DNA of 61,858 bases from Roseiflexaceae bacterium (lineage in GTDB: Bacteria > Chloroflexota > Chloroflexia > Chloroflexales > Roseiflexaceae). Location: contig CANJHS010000013.1 of the NCBI GenBank assembly GCA_947474225.1, positions 1-61,858 on the forward strand, given 5' to 3'. Shown one piece after another: positions 1-9,009 of the stretch (position 1 is the stretch's first letter; each line of letters begins with the position of its first letter). The position numbers and the translations under genes are program-made. The notes below the pieces were generated by a model. That model did not search any database. It was not told the origin of the DNA and saw nothing but the letters and a program-made list of their open reading frames with translations.

Positions 1-91
1 ATCGTGACGGAATGTTGTTATGGAGAAAGAAAACCTGGGGCTGGTGAGATGCGCAGGAAAGGGTAGATCAATTGGGTTAGGTATACAGGAA

Positions 92-116
92 AGCCCCTCC
101 ACGTAGCAGAGGGGCT
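92..116 (-). terminator. Intrinsic terminator after the first Gfo/Idh gene
   Basis: A perfect 8-bp inverted repeat, AGCCCCTC at 92-99 and GAGGGGCT at 109-116, sits 14 bases beyond the stop of the minus-strand oxidoreductase. Read on the minus strand it is followed by a short TTTCC stretch. The U-run is weak, so termination may be partial. Confidence 0.55.
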
Positions 117-129
117 CGAGACAGACATA

Positions 130-1254
130 TTAAAACGTCGAAGTGAGAAGTTGGGTTGTGCCTGTTTCTGCTGCACGCAGTCCTGCTTCGATAATTTCGA
201 TGACATGGGCAGCATGCTGCGCACTCGCGATAGGTGGTGTGCCGTGTTGGACTGCGTCGACCAGCTGCATGATGTCCGCATAGACATGATGTTCGTCAAT
301 ATCACGATGTGCAGCACTCACTCCAGGCAGAATCCATTGGTTGCCAGCCCAGCGACCATGGGGATGGGTATCAGCAAGCTCGCTGCCGGGGTAGGTGAGC
401 GGTTCGCCGTTCATCTTGAGGCCGACGATGCTCCCTTTGGTGCCGAAATAACTGCCGCTGAACCCTTCACTGATGCTGCCAGCAGGGGTGCCGTGCGCCA
501 TTGCATAGACGTTGTTACCAAAATCAATCAAGATGAGGGTGTTGTCGTCCGCATCACAATCTACCATAATCCCGCGGAATTCACGCTGCGGTATGCGGAC
601 GCCAGACATTGCGGTGACACGCAGCGCCGGCCCGAGGATTCCCGTCAGTCCATGGAGCGCATAAATCGTCATGTCATAGAGGGGACCGCCACCGGGCTTG
701 CGGTAGTACCACGAGGGGTCAATGTTCGTGAGGGGATCATTGCCGAGACGGAATTCTTCGTTTTCGTGATAACGGCCAAACGACGCACCACACACTGCCC
801 AGCAGAGATCGCCGATAGCACCAGATTTGATGAGGCGGCGGATTTCTTGGTTGTGCGGGCGATTCATCTCGCCGGGTGATGCGACGAGTTGCACATTGTG
901 GTTTTTGGCCAGTGCGATGAGTTCGTTGGCCTCGGCAAGGGTGGTGGTCATGGATTTATTGAAGTGCACGTGTTTGCCGGCGAGGATGGCTTGCTTCCCC
1001 TGCGCGTAGTGCATGCCGATAGGGGTTGCCAACGAAATCGCGTCGACGGTGTCGTCATTGAGAAGTGTGTGTAGGTCGGTGTACGCATGGGGAATAGAAA
1101 ACTTCTCGGCAGCGGCATCTGCCCTGCCTGGTGCAGGATCACAGACGGCATTTAGGATGACGCGCTCACGTACATCGGGCAGGTTGAGATGGGGCAGGAT
1201 GCCGCGTTGGGCAACATTCCCGGCGCCGACCACACCAAATCGCAGTGGCTGCAT
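130..1254 (-). CDS. Gfo/Idh/MocA family NAD(P)-dependent oxidoreductase
   Basis: This 374-residue cytoplasmic dehydrogenase is predicted to oxidise or reduce a sugar, inositol or related polyol. The N-terminal Rossmann domain begins with GVVGAGNVAQRG at about residues 7-18. The 'GKHVHFNKSM' stretch near residue 92 occupies the place of the usual EKP motif, with N replacing E, so the catalytic lysine is kept in an altered context. The C-terminal half resembles the Gfo/Idh alpha/beta domain. The ATG at 1254 is preceded by AAGGAG at good spacing. It is transcribed away from the plus-strand run that starts at 1395. The substrate cannot be read from sequence. Confidence 0.88.
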   Translation of the reverse strand: MQPLRFGVVGAGNVAQRGILPHLNLPDVRERVILNAVCDPAPGRADAAAEKFSIPHAYTDLHTLLNDDTVDAISLATPIGMHYAQGKQAILAGKHVHFNKSMTTTLAEANELIALAKNHNVQLVASPGEMNRPHNQEIRRLIKSGAIGDLCWAVCGASFGRYHENEEFRLGNDPLTNIDPSWYYRKPGGGPLYDMTIYALHGLTGILGPALRVTAMSGVRIPQREFRGIMVDCDADDNTLILIDFGNNVYAMAHGTPAGSISEGFSGSYFGTKGSIVGLKMNGEPLTYPGSELADTHPHGRWAGNQWILPGVSAAHRDIDEHHVYADIMQLVDAVQHGTPPIASAQHAAHVIEIIEAGLRAAETGTTQLLTSTF

Positions 1255-1394
1255 GAGGAACTCCTTAGGCTAGACGGAGGATGTTGGACTATTGTACGCA
1301 CAAAAATCCATCAGAGTGTGAAGTAACGGCAGTATATTGCCGAACGCGACTGATATACAGTACAATCGAAATTGAGAATCGAGTGAGGTACGGT

Positions 1395-2027
1395 ATGCAG
1401 AACCCGCGGACCACGTCATCACGTATACGTGCTACTCCCCTGCCTGGGAATCGCAGTGTTGCGCGTTCGAGCGTGCTTTTGTGGATTTCGTTCGTGGGTT
1501 TTGGGTGGCTCGGGATGCTTGCGCTGCTGGTGGTATATCCATGGAGTAGCACCGAGCGCATGCATCATTGGGGGCTGGTTGTCCTCGCTGCGACAGTCGC
1601 TTTGGGTACCTTTGCGCCGGTCGAATCTGTGTTGCGTGCGAACGGGTTGACTATCCGCGGCGTGTTAGGAACGGTGCTGTTGACGCATGTGATTGTCTAC
1701 ATGCCGGTACCAAGCAAATCCATACTCAGCCTGTATGAAATTCCGGTCTATCTCATCGTAGCAATTGCGGTATTTTATTCGGTGGGTTCGTTTGCAATGC
1801 CGGTGTTCTATGCCATAGGGAAGCGCGTATTCCAAAAGCGGTCGCGGCGCCACGATACCCGACGGGCATGGCGTCAGTCGACGGAATTGGGTGCGTTCCT
1901 GTTTGGATGTGTCATTCTTGTGGGTTTACGGGCATTCACCCCCATGTTGGCAGGGTTATGGGTCATGATGGTGGTGTTTGCCGAGTATATTTTTCTTTCG
2001 TATATCGAACCTCCGGGCGAACGATAG
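1395..2027 (+). CDS. Hypothetical multi-spanning membrane protein
   Basis: I do not recognise a family for this 210-residue protein. It has a short basic N-terminus followed by roughly five or six hydrophobic segments, at about residues 28-48, 53-72, 86-104, 112-135, 165-183 and 184-200. A strongly basic loop (KRVFQKRSRRH) lies between the fourth and fifth. An upstream in-frame ATG exists at 1281, but the stretch 1281-1394 encodes unpromising Cys/Arg-rich sequence. The ATG at 1395 has a GAGTGAGG-like ribosome site and puts the basic residues directly before the first helix. It lies 15 bases before the TyrA start, so it is probably co-transcribed with it. Confidence 0.7.
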   Translation: MQNPRTTSSRIRATPLPGNRSVARSSVLLWISFVGFGWLGMLALLVVYPWSSTERMHHWGLVVLAATVALGTFAPVESVLRANGLTIRGVLGTVLLTHVIVYMPVPSKSILSLYEIPVYLIVAIAVFYSVGSFAMPVFYAIGKRVFQKRSRRHDTRRAWRQSTELGAFLFGCVILVGLRAFTPMLAGLWVMMVVFAEYIFLSYIEPPGER

Positions 2028-2042
2028 GATGAGGAGTTGACG

Positions 2043-3017
2043 ATGATTCGTATTGCAATCGTGGGTATGGGACTCATCGGTACATCGCTTGGTATGGCAC
2101 TCCGTGCAGGCAATAGTGCGACGGATGCCCTTGGTCAGATACAGGTCATCGGCTATGATGCTGACAAGGCCAACGCAAAAGAAGCCCGTGGACGGTTGGC
2201 AATAGACGTGGTAGCTGATTCACTCAAACAAGCACTCGATGGGACACATTTGGTGATATTGGCTGTACCTGCGCAAGCCACGCCGGCGTTATTTCGCGAG
2301 ATGGGGCCGTTGCTGTCTACCGGTGCAGTGGTTACGGATGTGTGTAGCACCAAAGCACAGATTGCCGCTTGGGCAGATGAAATTCTGCCAAAGACAAACC
2401 CTTTCATCGGTGGCCACCCCATGGCAGGACGCGATGCGTCAGGACCAAAGGCTGCGACATCAGATTTGTTCAAAGGCGCGGTCTACTGCTTATGCCCTGG
2501 TTTGACGACCCCACCTGAGGCGATTGCGTTATGCGAGGCAATGGCAGAGCGCGTCGGCGCCAAAACGTACTTCATCGAACCGGTCGAGCACGATGCGTAT
2601 GTCGCTGGTATATCACATCTCCCGTTTGTGCTGGCAGCTGGGTTAGTTAACATGACTGCCAATGCGTCGTCATGGCGTGAGATGAGTGCATTGGCAGCCA
2701 CCGGATTCCGCGATACAACGCGCCTTGCATCTGGTGATGTGATTATGCACCGCGACATCGTGATGACGAATCGCATTGCCCTGGAACGATGGTTAGACGA
2801 GGCAATTACTGAGTTGCAGACGTTTAAGGACATGGTCACAAGTGGTGATGAAGCGGCGATTGCAGATTACTTCACACACGCCAAGACAGCTCGTGCGACG
2901 TGGCTCGAACAAAAGCCGAGCATGCGCCCTGGTGAAGCAGAGTACGAAGACACGGGGATGGACATGGTCCAGAGACCGTCGTTGTTCGGTCGGATGGGAG
3001 GGGGCAAAAAATCATGA
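2043..3017 (+). CDS. tyrA: Prephenate dehydrogenase
   Basis: This 324-residue enzyme of tyrosine biosynthesis converts prephenate to 4-hydroxyphenylpyruvate with NAD(P)+. The N-terminal Rossmann signature [12 protein letters not shown] is clear. The TDVCSTK segment, the GGHPMAG motif around residue 125 and the ISHLPF motif around 200 are typical of the TyrA family. No ACT or chorismate mutase domain is attached. A TTG six bases upstream (2037) would also be in frame, but GAGGAG at 2031-2036 is well spaced only for the ATG at 2043. The stop overlaps the next gene by ATGA, implying translational coupling to an unrelated B12-binding protein. Confidence 0.92.
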   Translation: MIRIAIVGMGLIGTSLGMALRAGNSATDALGQIQVIGYDADKANAKEARGRLAIDVVADSLKQALDGTHLVILAVPAQATPALFREMGPLLSTGAVVTDVCSTKAQIAAWADEILPKTNPFIGGHPMAGRDASGPKAATSDLFKGAVYCLCPGLTTPPEAIALCEAMAERVGAKTYFIEPVEHDAYVAGISHLPFVLAAGLVNMTANASSWREMSALAATGFRDTTRLASGDVIMHRDIVMTNRIALERWLDEAITELQTFKDMVTSGDEAAIADYFTHAKTARATWLEQKPSMRPGEAEYEDTGMDMVQRPSLFGRMGGGKKS

Positions 3018-3436
3018 CAGCACCTGCACATATCCGTGTGCTCGTGGCCAAGCCAGGCCTTGATGGGCACGACCGTGGAGCAAAGGTGATTGCGCGCGCA
3101 CTCCGTGACGCCGGGATGGATGTGATTTATACGGGATTAGGATTGACGCCACACATGATTGTCGAGGCTGCTCTCCAAGAAGATGTCGACGTCGTCGGAT
3201 TATCGATTCTGTCTGGTGCGCATATGACGCTTCTTCCCAAAGTAACGCACGCATTAGATGCGGCGGGTCTTGGGCATTGCGTGGTCGTTGCAGGTGGAAT
3301 TATCCCAAGCGAAGATGCACATATGCTGACTCATACACATGGTGTTGACGCGGTGTTTGGTCCTGGCACGACCACGGACGAAATTATCACCTTCATCCGT
3401 ACGGCTGTCGCAGCGGTGCGTGCCCAGCGCGCATGA
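3014..3436 (+). CDS. Methylmalonyl-CoA mutase C-terminal (cobalamin-binding) subunit
   Basis: This 140-residue stand-alone B12-binding domain corresponds to the C-terminal domain of methylmalonyl-CoA mutase. The base-off cobalamin signature DGHDRG, with His19 as the lower axial ligand, is followed by SILSGAH and VAGG motifs. The [13 protein letters not shown] stretch is typical of acyl-CoA mutase small subunits. The catalytic large subunit is not in the window. The gene overlaps tyrA by four bases upstream and meaB by four bases downstream. Pairing with the MeaB chaperone strongly supports the mutase assignment over generic corrinoid methyltransferase proteins. Confidence 0.9.
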   Translation: MTAPAHIRVLVAKPGLDGHDRGAKVIARALRDAGMDVIYTGLGLTPHMIVEAALQEDVDVVGLSILSGAHMTLLPKVTHALDAAGLGHCVVVAGGIIPSEDAHMLTHTHGVDAVFGPGTTTDEIITFIRTAVAAVRAQRA

Positions 3437-4377
3437 GCGACGAGCAGTCACGGGCAGATGCCATTGTGCAGGGTGATCGCCGCGCGTTGGCACAGGCTTT
3501 GACCACCGTCGAACGCGGCGGGCAATCTGCTCGCGCGCTACTGCGCTGCATTCCGGCAGGTGCATCTGGTCGCGTCGTTGGCATCACTGGTGCTCCCGGC
3601 GCTGGGAAGTCGACACTCACGACAGCACTCGCTCAGGAGTTCCGTGTTCGAGGGTTGACGGTCGCAATCGTGGCAGTAGATCCGTCTTCGCCGATTACCG
3701 GTGGATCACTGTTGGGTGACCGGATCCGTATGTATGACCTCGCCGGCGATAGCGGCGTCTTTATCAGAAGCATGGCGAACCGTGGCCGGTATGGCGGCAT
3801 TGCGGCAGCGACTGCCGATGCGGCGACGTTGATGGCGGCTGCTGGCTACGATGTCATCCTCCTCGAAACGGTCGGCGCTGGTCAGAGCGATGTTGCCGTC
3901 GCGGATGTCGCGGATACTATTTTGCTGGTTGAAGCTCCTGGTATGGGTGACGAAGTACAATCCATCAAAGCTGGTCTGCTCGAAATCGCTGATGTCATTG
4001 CAGTGAGCAAAAGTGATCGCGCCGATGCTCCTGCGACATTCCAGCAGTTGCGCGCCCTGGTACAAATGCAACACCCCAGCACCGATGCGTGGGAAGTCCA
4101 ACTCTGCGGGGTATCTGCATTGCAAAAGACTGGCATTGGACCGCTCACTGATGCGTTGCTTGCGCATCAACAGTGGTTGATACAGCACCCGTACACCCCA
4201 CGTGCCATGCATCGGCGCAAGAGTTCTTTGCATCGTGCAATCGAAACCCAACTCTTTGAATCACTGACACAGACAGCCAGTTGGGTCCAGGCGCAGCACA
4301 TATTGGCTTCAGATAGACAACCCGACACCGATGCACTCGCCCAAATGGTGTTGGCCGCCTGGCGGACCACACCATAG
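3433..4377 (+). CDS. meaB: MeaB/ArgK-type G-protein chaperone of methylmalonyl-CoA mutase
   Basis: This 314-residue P-loop GTPase gates adenosylcobalamin delivery to, and rescue of, methylmalonyl-CoA mutase. The Walker A motif GAPGAGKST lies near residues 53-61. The family stretch [19 protein letters not shown] follows at about 79-97, then ETVGAGQSD (switch region) and [10 protein letters not shown] (base-recognition region). The C-terminal helix expected for dimerisation is present. The start overlaps the B12-binding subunit by ATGA, giving the mutase-subunit/meaB order common in bacteria. Older annotations call this family ArgK or LAO transport ATPase. Confidence 0.94.
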   Translation: MSDEQSRADAIVQGDRRALAQALTTVERGGQSARALLRCIPAGASGRVVGITGAPGAGKSTLTTALAQEFRVRGLTVAIVAVDPSSPITGGSLLGDRIRMYDLAGDSGVFIRSMANRGRYGGIAAATADAATLMAAAGYDVILLETVGAGQSDVAVADVADTILLVEAPGMGDEVQSIKAGLLEIADVIAVSKSDRADAPATFQQLRALVQMQHPSTDAWEVQLCGVSALQKTGIGPLTDALLAHQQWLIQHPYTPRAMHRRKSSLHRAIETQLFESLTQTASWVQAQHILASDRQPDTDALAQMVLAAWRTTP

Positions 4378-4410
4378 AGTTACGATAGCCGTCGAAAGCA
4401 GAGGTGAGGC

Positions 4411-5652
4411 ATGGATGAGGTTATTGTCATAGGCGCAGGGATTGCAGGGTTGGCTGCAGCACATGCACTCACACAGGATGGGCGACAGGTACGCGTCCTT
4501 GAAGCACGCAATCGCATTGGTGGACGGATATGGACGGACGATACCCCTGCCGATGGCCCCATTGAACGTGGAGCTGAATTTATACATGGGGATAGTGTGG
4601 CTGTCTGGCAGTATGTGCGCATGCTTGGTCTGACTGCCGAAAAAGCTCCATTATGGGATGGCCGACGCGTGTTCCACGAAGGTCGCCTTCACAAAGCCAG
4701 TGCTCTCGCTGCAGACACAGATATCACACGCTTGACTCACATCGACGCCGACATTCTGGCGTATCGCGGTCCCGATATCTCATTTGCAGATTGGTTGACT
4801 GCGGCACACTACAACGGCACCGCCCGGCACATTGCGGATATACGCTATGCGCATGCCAGTGCCACCACCCCCGAGCGCAGCAGCATCCATGCGATGCAGT
4901 CAGAGTTCGCCGCTCAACAGCGCGAGGGTGGTGATGATTACCACATACGTGACGGATATGCCCGCATCGTTGAATGGTTTGCCACGGGGTTGCAGATTCA
5001 GACCGAGTCCCCTGTTTGTGCACTGACACAGGGTGAAGCGGGTGTCACAGTTACTTTGCTAAATGGCGACATACATCGCGCTCGTCGCGTGATTGTGACT
5101 ATCCCTCTTGCACTACTGCAGCGATCGGCAATCACCTTCACGCCTGCACTCAGTCCGGAGAAACAGACTGCAATACGTTCACTTGACATGGGTAGTGGGT
5201 GCAAGGTAATCCTGCGCTTCCGCAACCCATTTTGGGATGACCAGACAACATTTATCACCCTTGCAGACCCTGCACCGGTGTGGTGGACGATTGATCCGTT
5301 ACGACCTGTATTGGTCGGTTTATTCACGGGACCACGGGCCGACGCGTTACTGACAAATCCTCAGCCGATTGAAACCTGTCGCGCGCTTCTTCGTGCTGTC
5401 TACGGCACAGTAGTCGACGAAACTTTTGTATCAGGGGAATGCGTCGATTGGTCGAGCGACCCCTGGTGTATGGGAGGGTACAGTTCCGTGCCCGTTGGTG
5501 CATTAGCTGCTCGTGCTGGCTTGGCTGTACCAGAGGGAAGAATTCATTTTGCAGGGGAAGCAACTGCACTCGATGGTCATCCTGCCAGTGTGCACGGCGC
5601 ATTAGTCAGTGGTCAGCGTGCCGCAGCAGAAATCCGAGCTGCTCATGATTGA
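4411..5652 (+). CDS. Flavin-containing monoamine/polyamine oxidase family protein
   Basis: This 413-residue FAD oxidoreductase has the dinucleotide-binding GAGIAGLAAAHAL at residues 8-20, ending in EARNRIGGRIWT. The C-terminal FAD-contact motif GRIHFAGEATALDG is followed by VHGALVSGQRAA. Those two ends define the amine oxidase fold. Middle residues such as WSSDPWCMGGYSSVP match the substrate/FAD-lining region of monoamine and polyamine oxidases. There is no signal peptide, so it is likely cytoplasmic. It follows meaB by 33 bases and overlaps the next gene by eight. The natural amine substrate is unknown. Confidence 0.88.
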   Translation: MDEVIVIGAGIAGLAAAHALTQDGRQVRVLEARNRIGGRIWTDDTPADGPIERGAEFIHGDSVAVWQYVRMLGLTAEKAPLWDGRRVFHEGRLHKASALAADTDITRLTHIDADILAYRGPDISFADWLTAAHYNGTARHIADIRYAHASATTPERSSIHAMQSEFAAQQREGGDDYHIRDGYARIVEWFATGLQIQTESPVCALTQGEAGVTVTLLNGDIHRARRVIVTIPLALLQRSAITFTPALSPEKQTAIRSLDMGSGCKVILRFRNPFWDDQTTFITLADPAPVWWTIDPLRPVLVGLFTGPRADALLTNPQPIETCRALLRAVYGTVVDETFVSGECVDWSSDPWCMGGYSSVPVGALAARAGLAVPEGRIHFAGEATALDGHPASVHGALVSGQRAAAEIRAAHD

Positions 5653-7660
5653 ACGCATAGATCTTCTCGATGGATTAGAGATTTTGGATCCGGTGTGGAT
5701 TCCACTCCCTGATGGTACTCGCGTCGCTGCACGTATTATCTTGCCTGCGCGTTCCGCGCAAATACCTGCCCCTGCTGTGCTCGAATATTTGCCGTACCGT
5801 CGCAGTGATGGCACGTATCGTCGGGATGCAGTGCGCCACCCATACATTGCGGCGCATGGGATAGCGGCAGTGCGGGTCGATATGCGTGGCAGCGGTGATT
5901 CGGACGGCATTCTCTCTGACGAATACCTCCCTACTGAACAAATCGACGCCTGTGCGGTCATTGCTTGGATTGCAGACCAACCATGGTGCACGGGGAATGT
6001 AGGCATGTTTGGTATTTCGTGGGGTGGATTCAATGCGTTGCAAGTGGCTGCGCTTCGACCGCCGGCACTCAAAGCAATCATCACGGTTTGTTCTACCGAT
6101 GACCGCTACGCTGACGATGTGCACTACATGGGTGGCTGTCTCTTGGCAGTAGATATGCTCCCGTGGGCATCGATAATGTTGGCCTACAACTGTCGCCCCG
6201 CAGATCCGCAAGTTGTCGGCCCACAGTGGCGCGAATCGTGGTTGACACGTATCGAAGAAACTCCCCGCTATAGTGAAATATGGTTGGACCACCAACGCCG
6301 TGATGCATACTGGCAACAAGGGTCTGTATGCGAAGATTTTTCGCAGATTGCCTGCCCCGTCTATGCAGTGGGTGGCTGGGCAGATGGTTACACCAATGCG
6401 GTATTCAGGCTGCTTGCCGGATTGACGTCCCCACGCAAGGGTCTGGTGGGACCATGGGCACATACATATCCCGAAGCGGGTGTCCCAGGGCCAGCAATCG
6501 GATTCCAAGACGAGGCAATCCGTTGGTGGAAGCACTGGTTAGCAGGTGAACCAACCGGCATTATGGATGAACCGATGCTGACAACCTATATCCAAGAACC
6601 TGTACGACCAGCGAGCTGGTACCCTGAGCGTCCGGGGCGCTGGGTTGCCGATGTACACTGGCCATCAGCTGCATCTGGTCAACAAGACTGGTTCCTGAGC
6701 GGACAAGGACTGACAGATACGTCTCGAGAAGCTGAATTGATCGTTATTGGTACCGATTTGCGGCACGGAGCAGATGCGGGTATGTGGTGTTCCTATGCAG
6801 TTCCCGGTGACTATCCGCCTGATCAGCGTGGTGAAGACGGCAGGTCTGTGACATTTGATGGTCCCGTCTGTGACCAACCATACGATGTGCTTGGCTTCCC
6901 GGTGGTCAAGCTCCGGCTTGCGGCAAATCAGTCCAGTGCGCTGGTGGCAGTGCGGCTGTGTGACGTTGCACCTGATGGCGCATCGCTGTTGGTGAGTCGT
7001 GGAGTGTTGAATCTGACCCATCGTCACGACCATGCGTCAGTTATCCCACTAGAAGCCGGCGAATTCATTGCTGTGGAGGTGATTCTCAATGCGGTCGGAC
7101 ACACGTTACTGTCGGGGCATCGTTGGCGCCTCGCATTGGCTCCGTCATATTGGCCACACGTCTGGCCTTCCGCACGTATCGTCACCCTGACACTCGACAC
7201 CGGTGGCTGCATGTTGCGACTCCCCACTCGCGAGCCGCAGAACACAGACAATCGTGCGGGACAATTCGGTCCTGCAGCGGGTACTCCAAAGGTCGGAATC
7301 ACGGACCTGCGATTAGATTCGCGTCAACGCTATGAGCGTTACGATCAGGTGCGACAGCAGTGGGAACTCCATGACGAAAACGATCATGGTGCCTTCACCC
7401 GCCAAGATGGACTGACGTACGACCATCGTTCTGCGGATCGATACTACATCCAGATTGATGATCCGTTGTCCGCACGGAGCGTTTGTGAGCACGACATACG
7501 CATCGGTCGTGGTGACTGGCAAACGCGCATCGAGACGTGGTCGGAATTACGCTGTGACGCTGAATATTTCTACCTTGATAATCGGATTACTGCATATGAG
7601 GGCGACCAGGTAGTCTCTCGCCGTGCGCACCATTATCGTGTCCGCCGTGATGGAATCTAG
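5645..7660 (+). CDS. CocE/NonD-family serine hydrolase (X-Pro dipeptidyl-peptidase-like)
   Basis: This 671-residue hydrolase has an alpha/beta domain with nucleophile elbow GISWGG near residue 120 and an N-terminal DGTRVAARI segment typical of the CocE family. The RVDMRGSGDSDG motif near residue 78 marks the family. A C-terminal jelly-roll region begins around residue 300 and matches the X-Pro dipeptidyl-peptidase C-terminal domain architecture. Members cleave esters or amides such as acyl-peptides. No signal peptide is seen. An earlier in-frame start at 5609 exists, but the ATG at 5645 overlaps the amine oxidase stop in an ATGATTGA arrangement and is preferred. The substrate is not deducible. 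Confidence 0.88.
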   Translation: MIERIDLLDGLEILDPVWIPLPDGTRVAARIILPARSAQIPAPAVLEYLPYRRSDGTYRRDAVRHPYIAAHGIAAVRVDMRGSGDSDGILSDEYLPTEQIDACAVIAWIADQPWCTGNVGMFGISWGGFNALQVAALRPPALKAIITVCSTDDRYADDVHYMGGCLLAVDMLPWASIMLAYNCRPADPQVVGPQWRESWLTRIEETPRYSEIWLDHQRRDAYWQQGSVCEDFSQIACPVYAVGGWADGYTNAVFRLLAGLTSPRKGLVGPWAHTYPEAGVPGPAIGFQDEAIRWWKHWLAGEPTGIMDEPMLTTYIQEPVRPASWYPERPGRWVADVHWPSAASGQQDWFLSGQGLTDTSREAELIVIGTDLRHGADAGMWCSYAVPGDYPPDQRGEDGRSVTFDGPVCDQPYDVLGFPVVKLRLAANQSSALVAVRLCDVAPDGASLLVSRGVLNLTHRHDHASVIPLEAGEFIAVEVILNAVGHTLLSGHRWRLALAPSYWPHVWPSARIVTLTLDTGGCMLRLPTREPQNTDNRAGQFGPAAGTPKVGITDLRLDSRQRYERYDQVRQQWELHDENDHGAFTRQDGLTYDHRSADRYYIQIDDPLSARSVCEHDIRIGRGDWQTRIETWSELRCDAEYFYLDNRITAYEGDQVVSRRAHHYRVRRDGI

Positions 7661-7686
7661 GACAACACAATAAAGGAAAATCCTGA

Positions 7687-9009
7687 ATGAAAACACCAAT
7701 TACCATTTGCGCGGTGAGTGTCCACGACATCCGCTTTCCTACTTCATTGAATCTTGACGGCTCAGATGCAATGAATCGCGACCCTGACTACTCAGCGGCA
7801 TATGTTATTGTCCATACGGATTCGCCCTATAGCGGGCACGGTTTGACCTTTACCATAGGTCGTGGAAACGATTTGTGTGTCCAAGCGGCAAAAACACTGG
7901 GTGACAGGCTTATTGGTCGCACACTCGACAGCATCAGTGCGGATTTTGGTGCATTCTGGTATGAAATGGTCGGCGACAGTCAATTGCGCTGGGTCGGACC
8001 CGAAAAAGGGGTCGTCCATCTCGCTGTGGCTGCGGTCGTCAATGCAGTCTGGGATTTGTACGCAAAATCTGTCCAGAAGCCACTCTGGCAGGTGTTGGTC
8101 GACATGACCCCAGTAGAGCTCGTACGGTGCATTCCGTTCCGCTATATCACTGATGCAATCACACCAGAAGAAGCCCTTGCATTGTTGCAGGCGAACGCTC
8201 CGCACAAACCTACCCGTATCGCACAGATGCAGGCGCAGGGATACCCTGCGTATACGACGTCTGCTGGTTGGTTGGGATACAGCGATGAGAAAGTGAAAGC
8301 ACTATGTGAATCGGCCATTGCAGATGGATTCACTCACATCAAAATGAAAGTCGGTGTCAGTCGCGACAGCGACGCACGGCGTGCAGCACTGATACGAAAT
8401 GTCATTGGCCCCGACCGCTTCTTGATGGTCGACGCAAACCAGGTATGGGATGTCGCCGAAGCCATCGACTGGATGCAAACGTTGGCACCCTACAAGCCGC
8501 TGTGGATAGAAGAACCGACGAGTCCCGATGACATCCTCGGACATGCTGCCATAGCGCGTGGAGTTGCGCCGATTGGCGTAGCTACCGGTGAGCATGTCCA
8601 AAACCGGATTGTATTTAAACAGTTGTTGCAAGCGAATGCAATTTCGTTTTGTCAGATCGATGCGTGCCGTGTCGGAGGCGTCAATGAAGTCCTTGCAATC
8701 ATGCTCATGGCTGCCAAATTCGGTGTGCCTGTCTGCCCGCACGCAGGTGGCGTCGGTTTGTGTGAATATGTGCAGCATCTGTCATTCTTTGACTACATTG
8801 CATTGACGGGTAGCACCGAACGCAGGGTGATTGAGTATGTCGATCACTTACACGAGCATTTCGTCGACCCGTGTGTAGTCCAAAATGGCCGATATCGTTT
8901 GCCGATGAAGCCTGGGTATAGCATTGAGATGCACGATTCGTCGCGAGCGTCATTCGCGCACCCAGCGGGACCGGTTTGGAGTGCACTCGCAGCAGGTACA
9001 CAGCCATAA
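7687..9009 (+). CDS. L-fuconate dehydratase (enolase superfamily)
   Basis: This 440-residue protein matches L-fuconate dehydratase length and motifs. The KMK acid/base motif in THIKMKVG sits near residue 220. Metal ligands follow in order in VDANQVW, EEPTSPDD and TGEHVQN. The HAGGVGLCEY motif near residue 350 carries the catalytic His. The reaction is L-fuconate to 2-keto-3-deoxy-L-fuconate, part of non-phosphorylated fucose catabolism. Human ENOSF1 is in the same group. Its TAA overlaps the permease ATG (TAATG). No fucose dehydrogenase or lactonase lies nearby, although KDPG-aldolase and KDG-kinase-like genes occur at 55 kb. Confidence 0.92.
   Translation: MKTPITICAVSVHDIRFPTSLNLDGSDAMNRDPDYSAAYVIVHTDSPYSGHGLTFTIGRGNDLCVQAAKTLGDRLIGRTLDSISADFGAFWYEMVGDSQLRWVGPEKGVVHLAVAAVVNAVWDLYAKSVQKPLWQVLVDMTPVELVRCIPFRYITDAITPEEALALLQANAPHKPTRIAQMQAQGYPAYTTSAGWLGYSDEKVKALCESAIADGFTHIKMKVGVSRDSDARRAALIRNVIGPDRFLMVDANQVWDVAEAIDWMQTLAPYKPLWIEEPTSPDDILGHAAIARGVAPIGVATGEHVQNRIVFKQLLQANAISFCQIDACRVGGVNEVLAIMLMAAKFGVPVCPHAGGVGLCEYVQHLSFFDYIALTGSTERRVIEYVDHLHEHFVDPCVVQNGRYRLPMKPGYSIEMHDSSRASFAHPAGPVWSALAAGTQP

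Noticed and set aside
151-879. Plus-strand reading frame opposite the first oxidoreductase
   Set aside because: It is the mirror of a well-supported minus-strand gene and shows no family motif or ribosome site.
1281-1394. N-terminal extension of the membrane protein
   Set aside because: The extra residues are Cys/Arg-rich and lack hydrophobic or family features. The ATG at 1395 has the better ribosome site.
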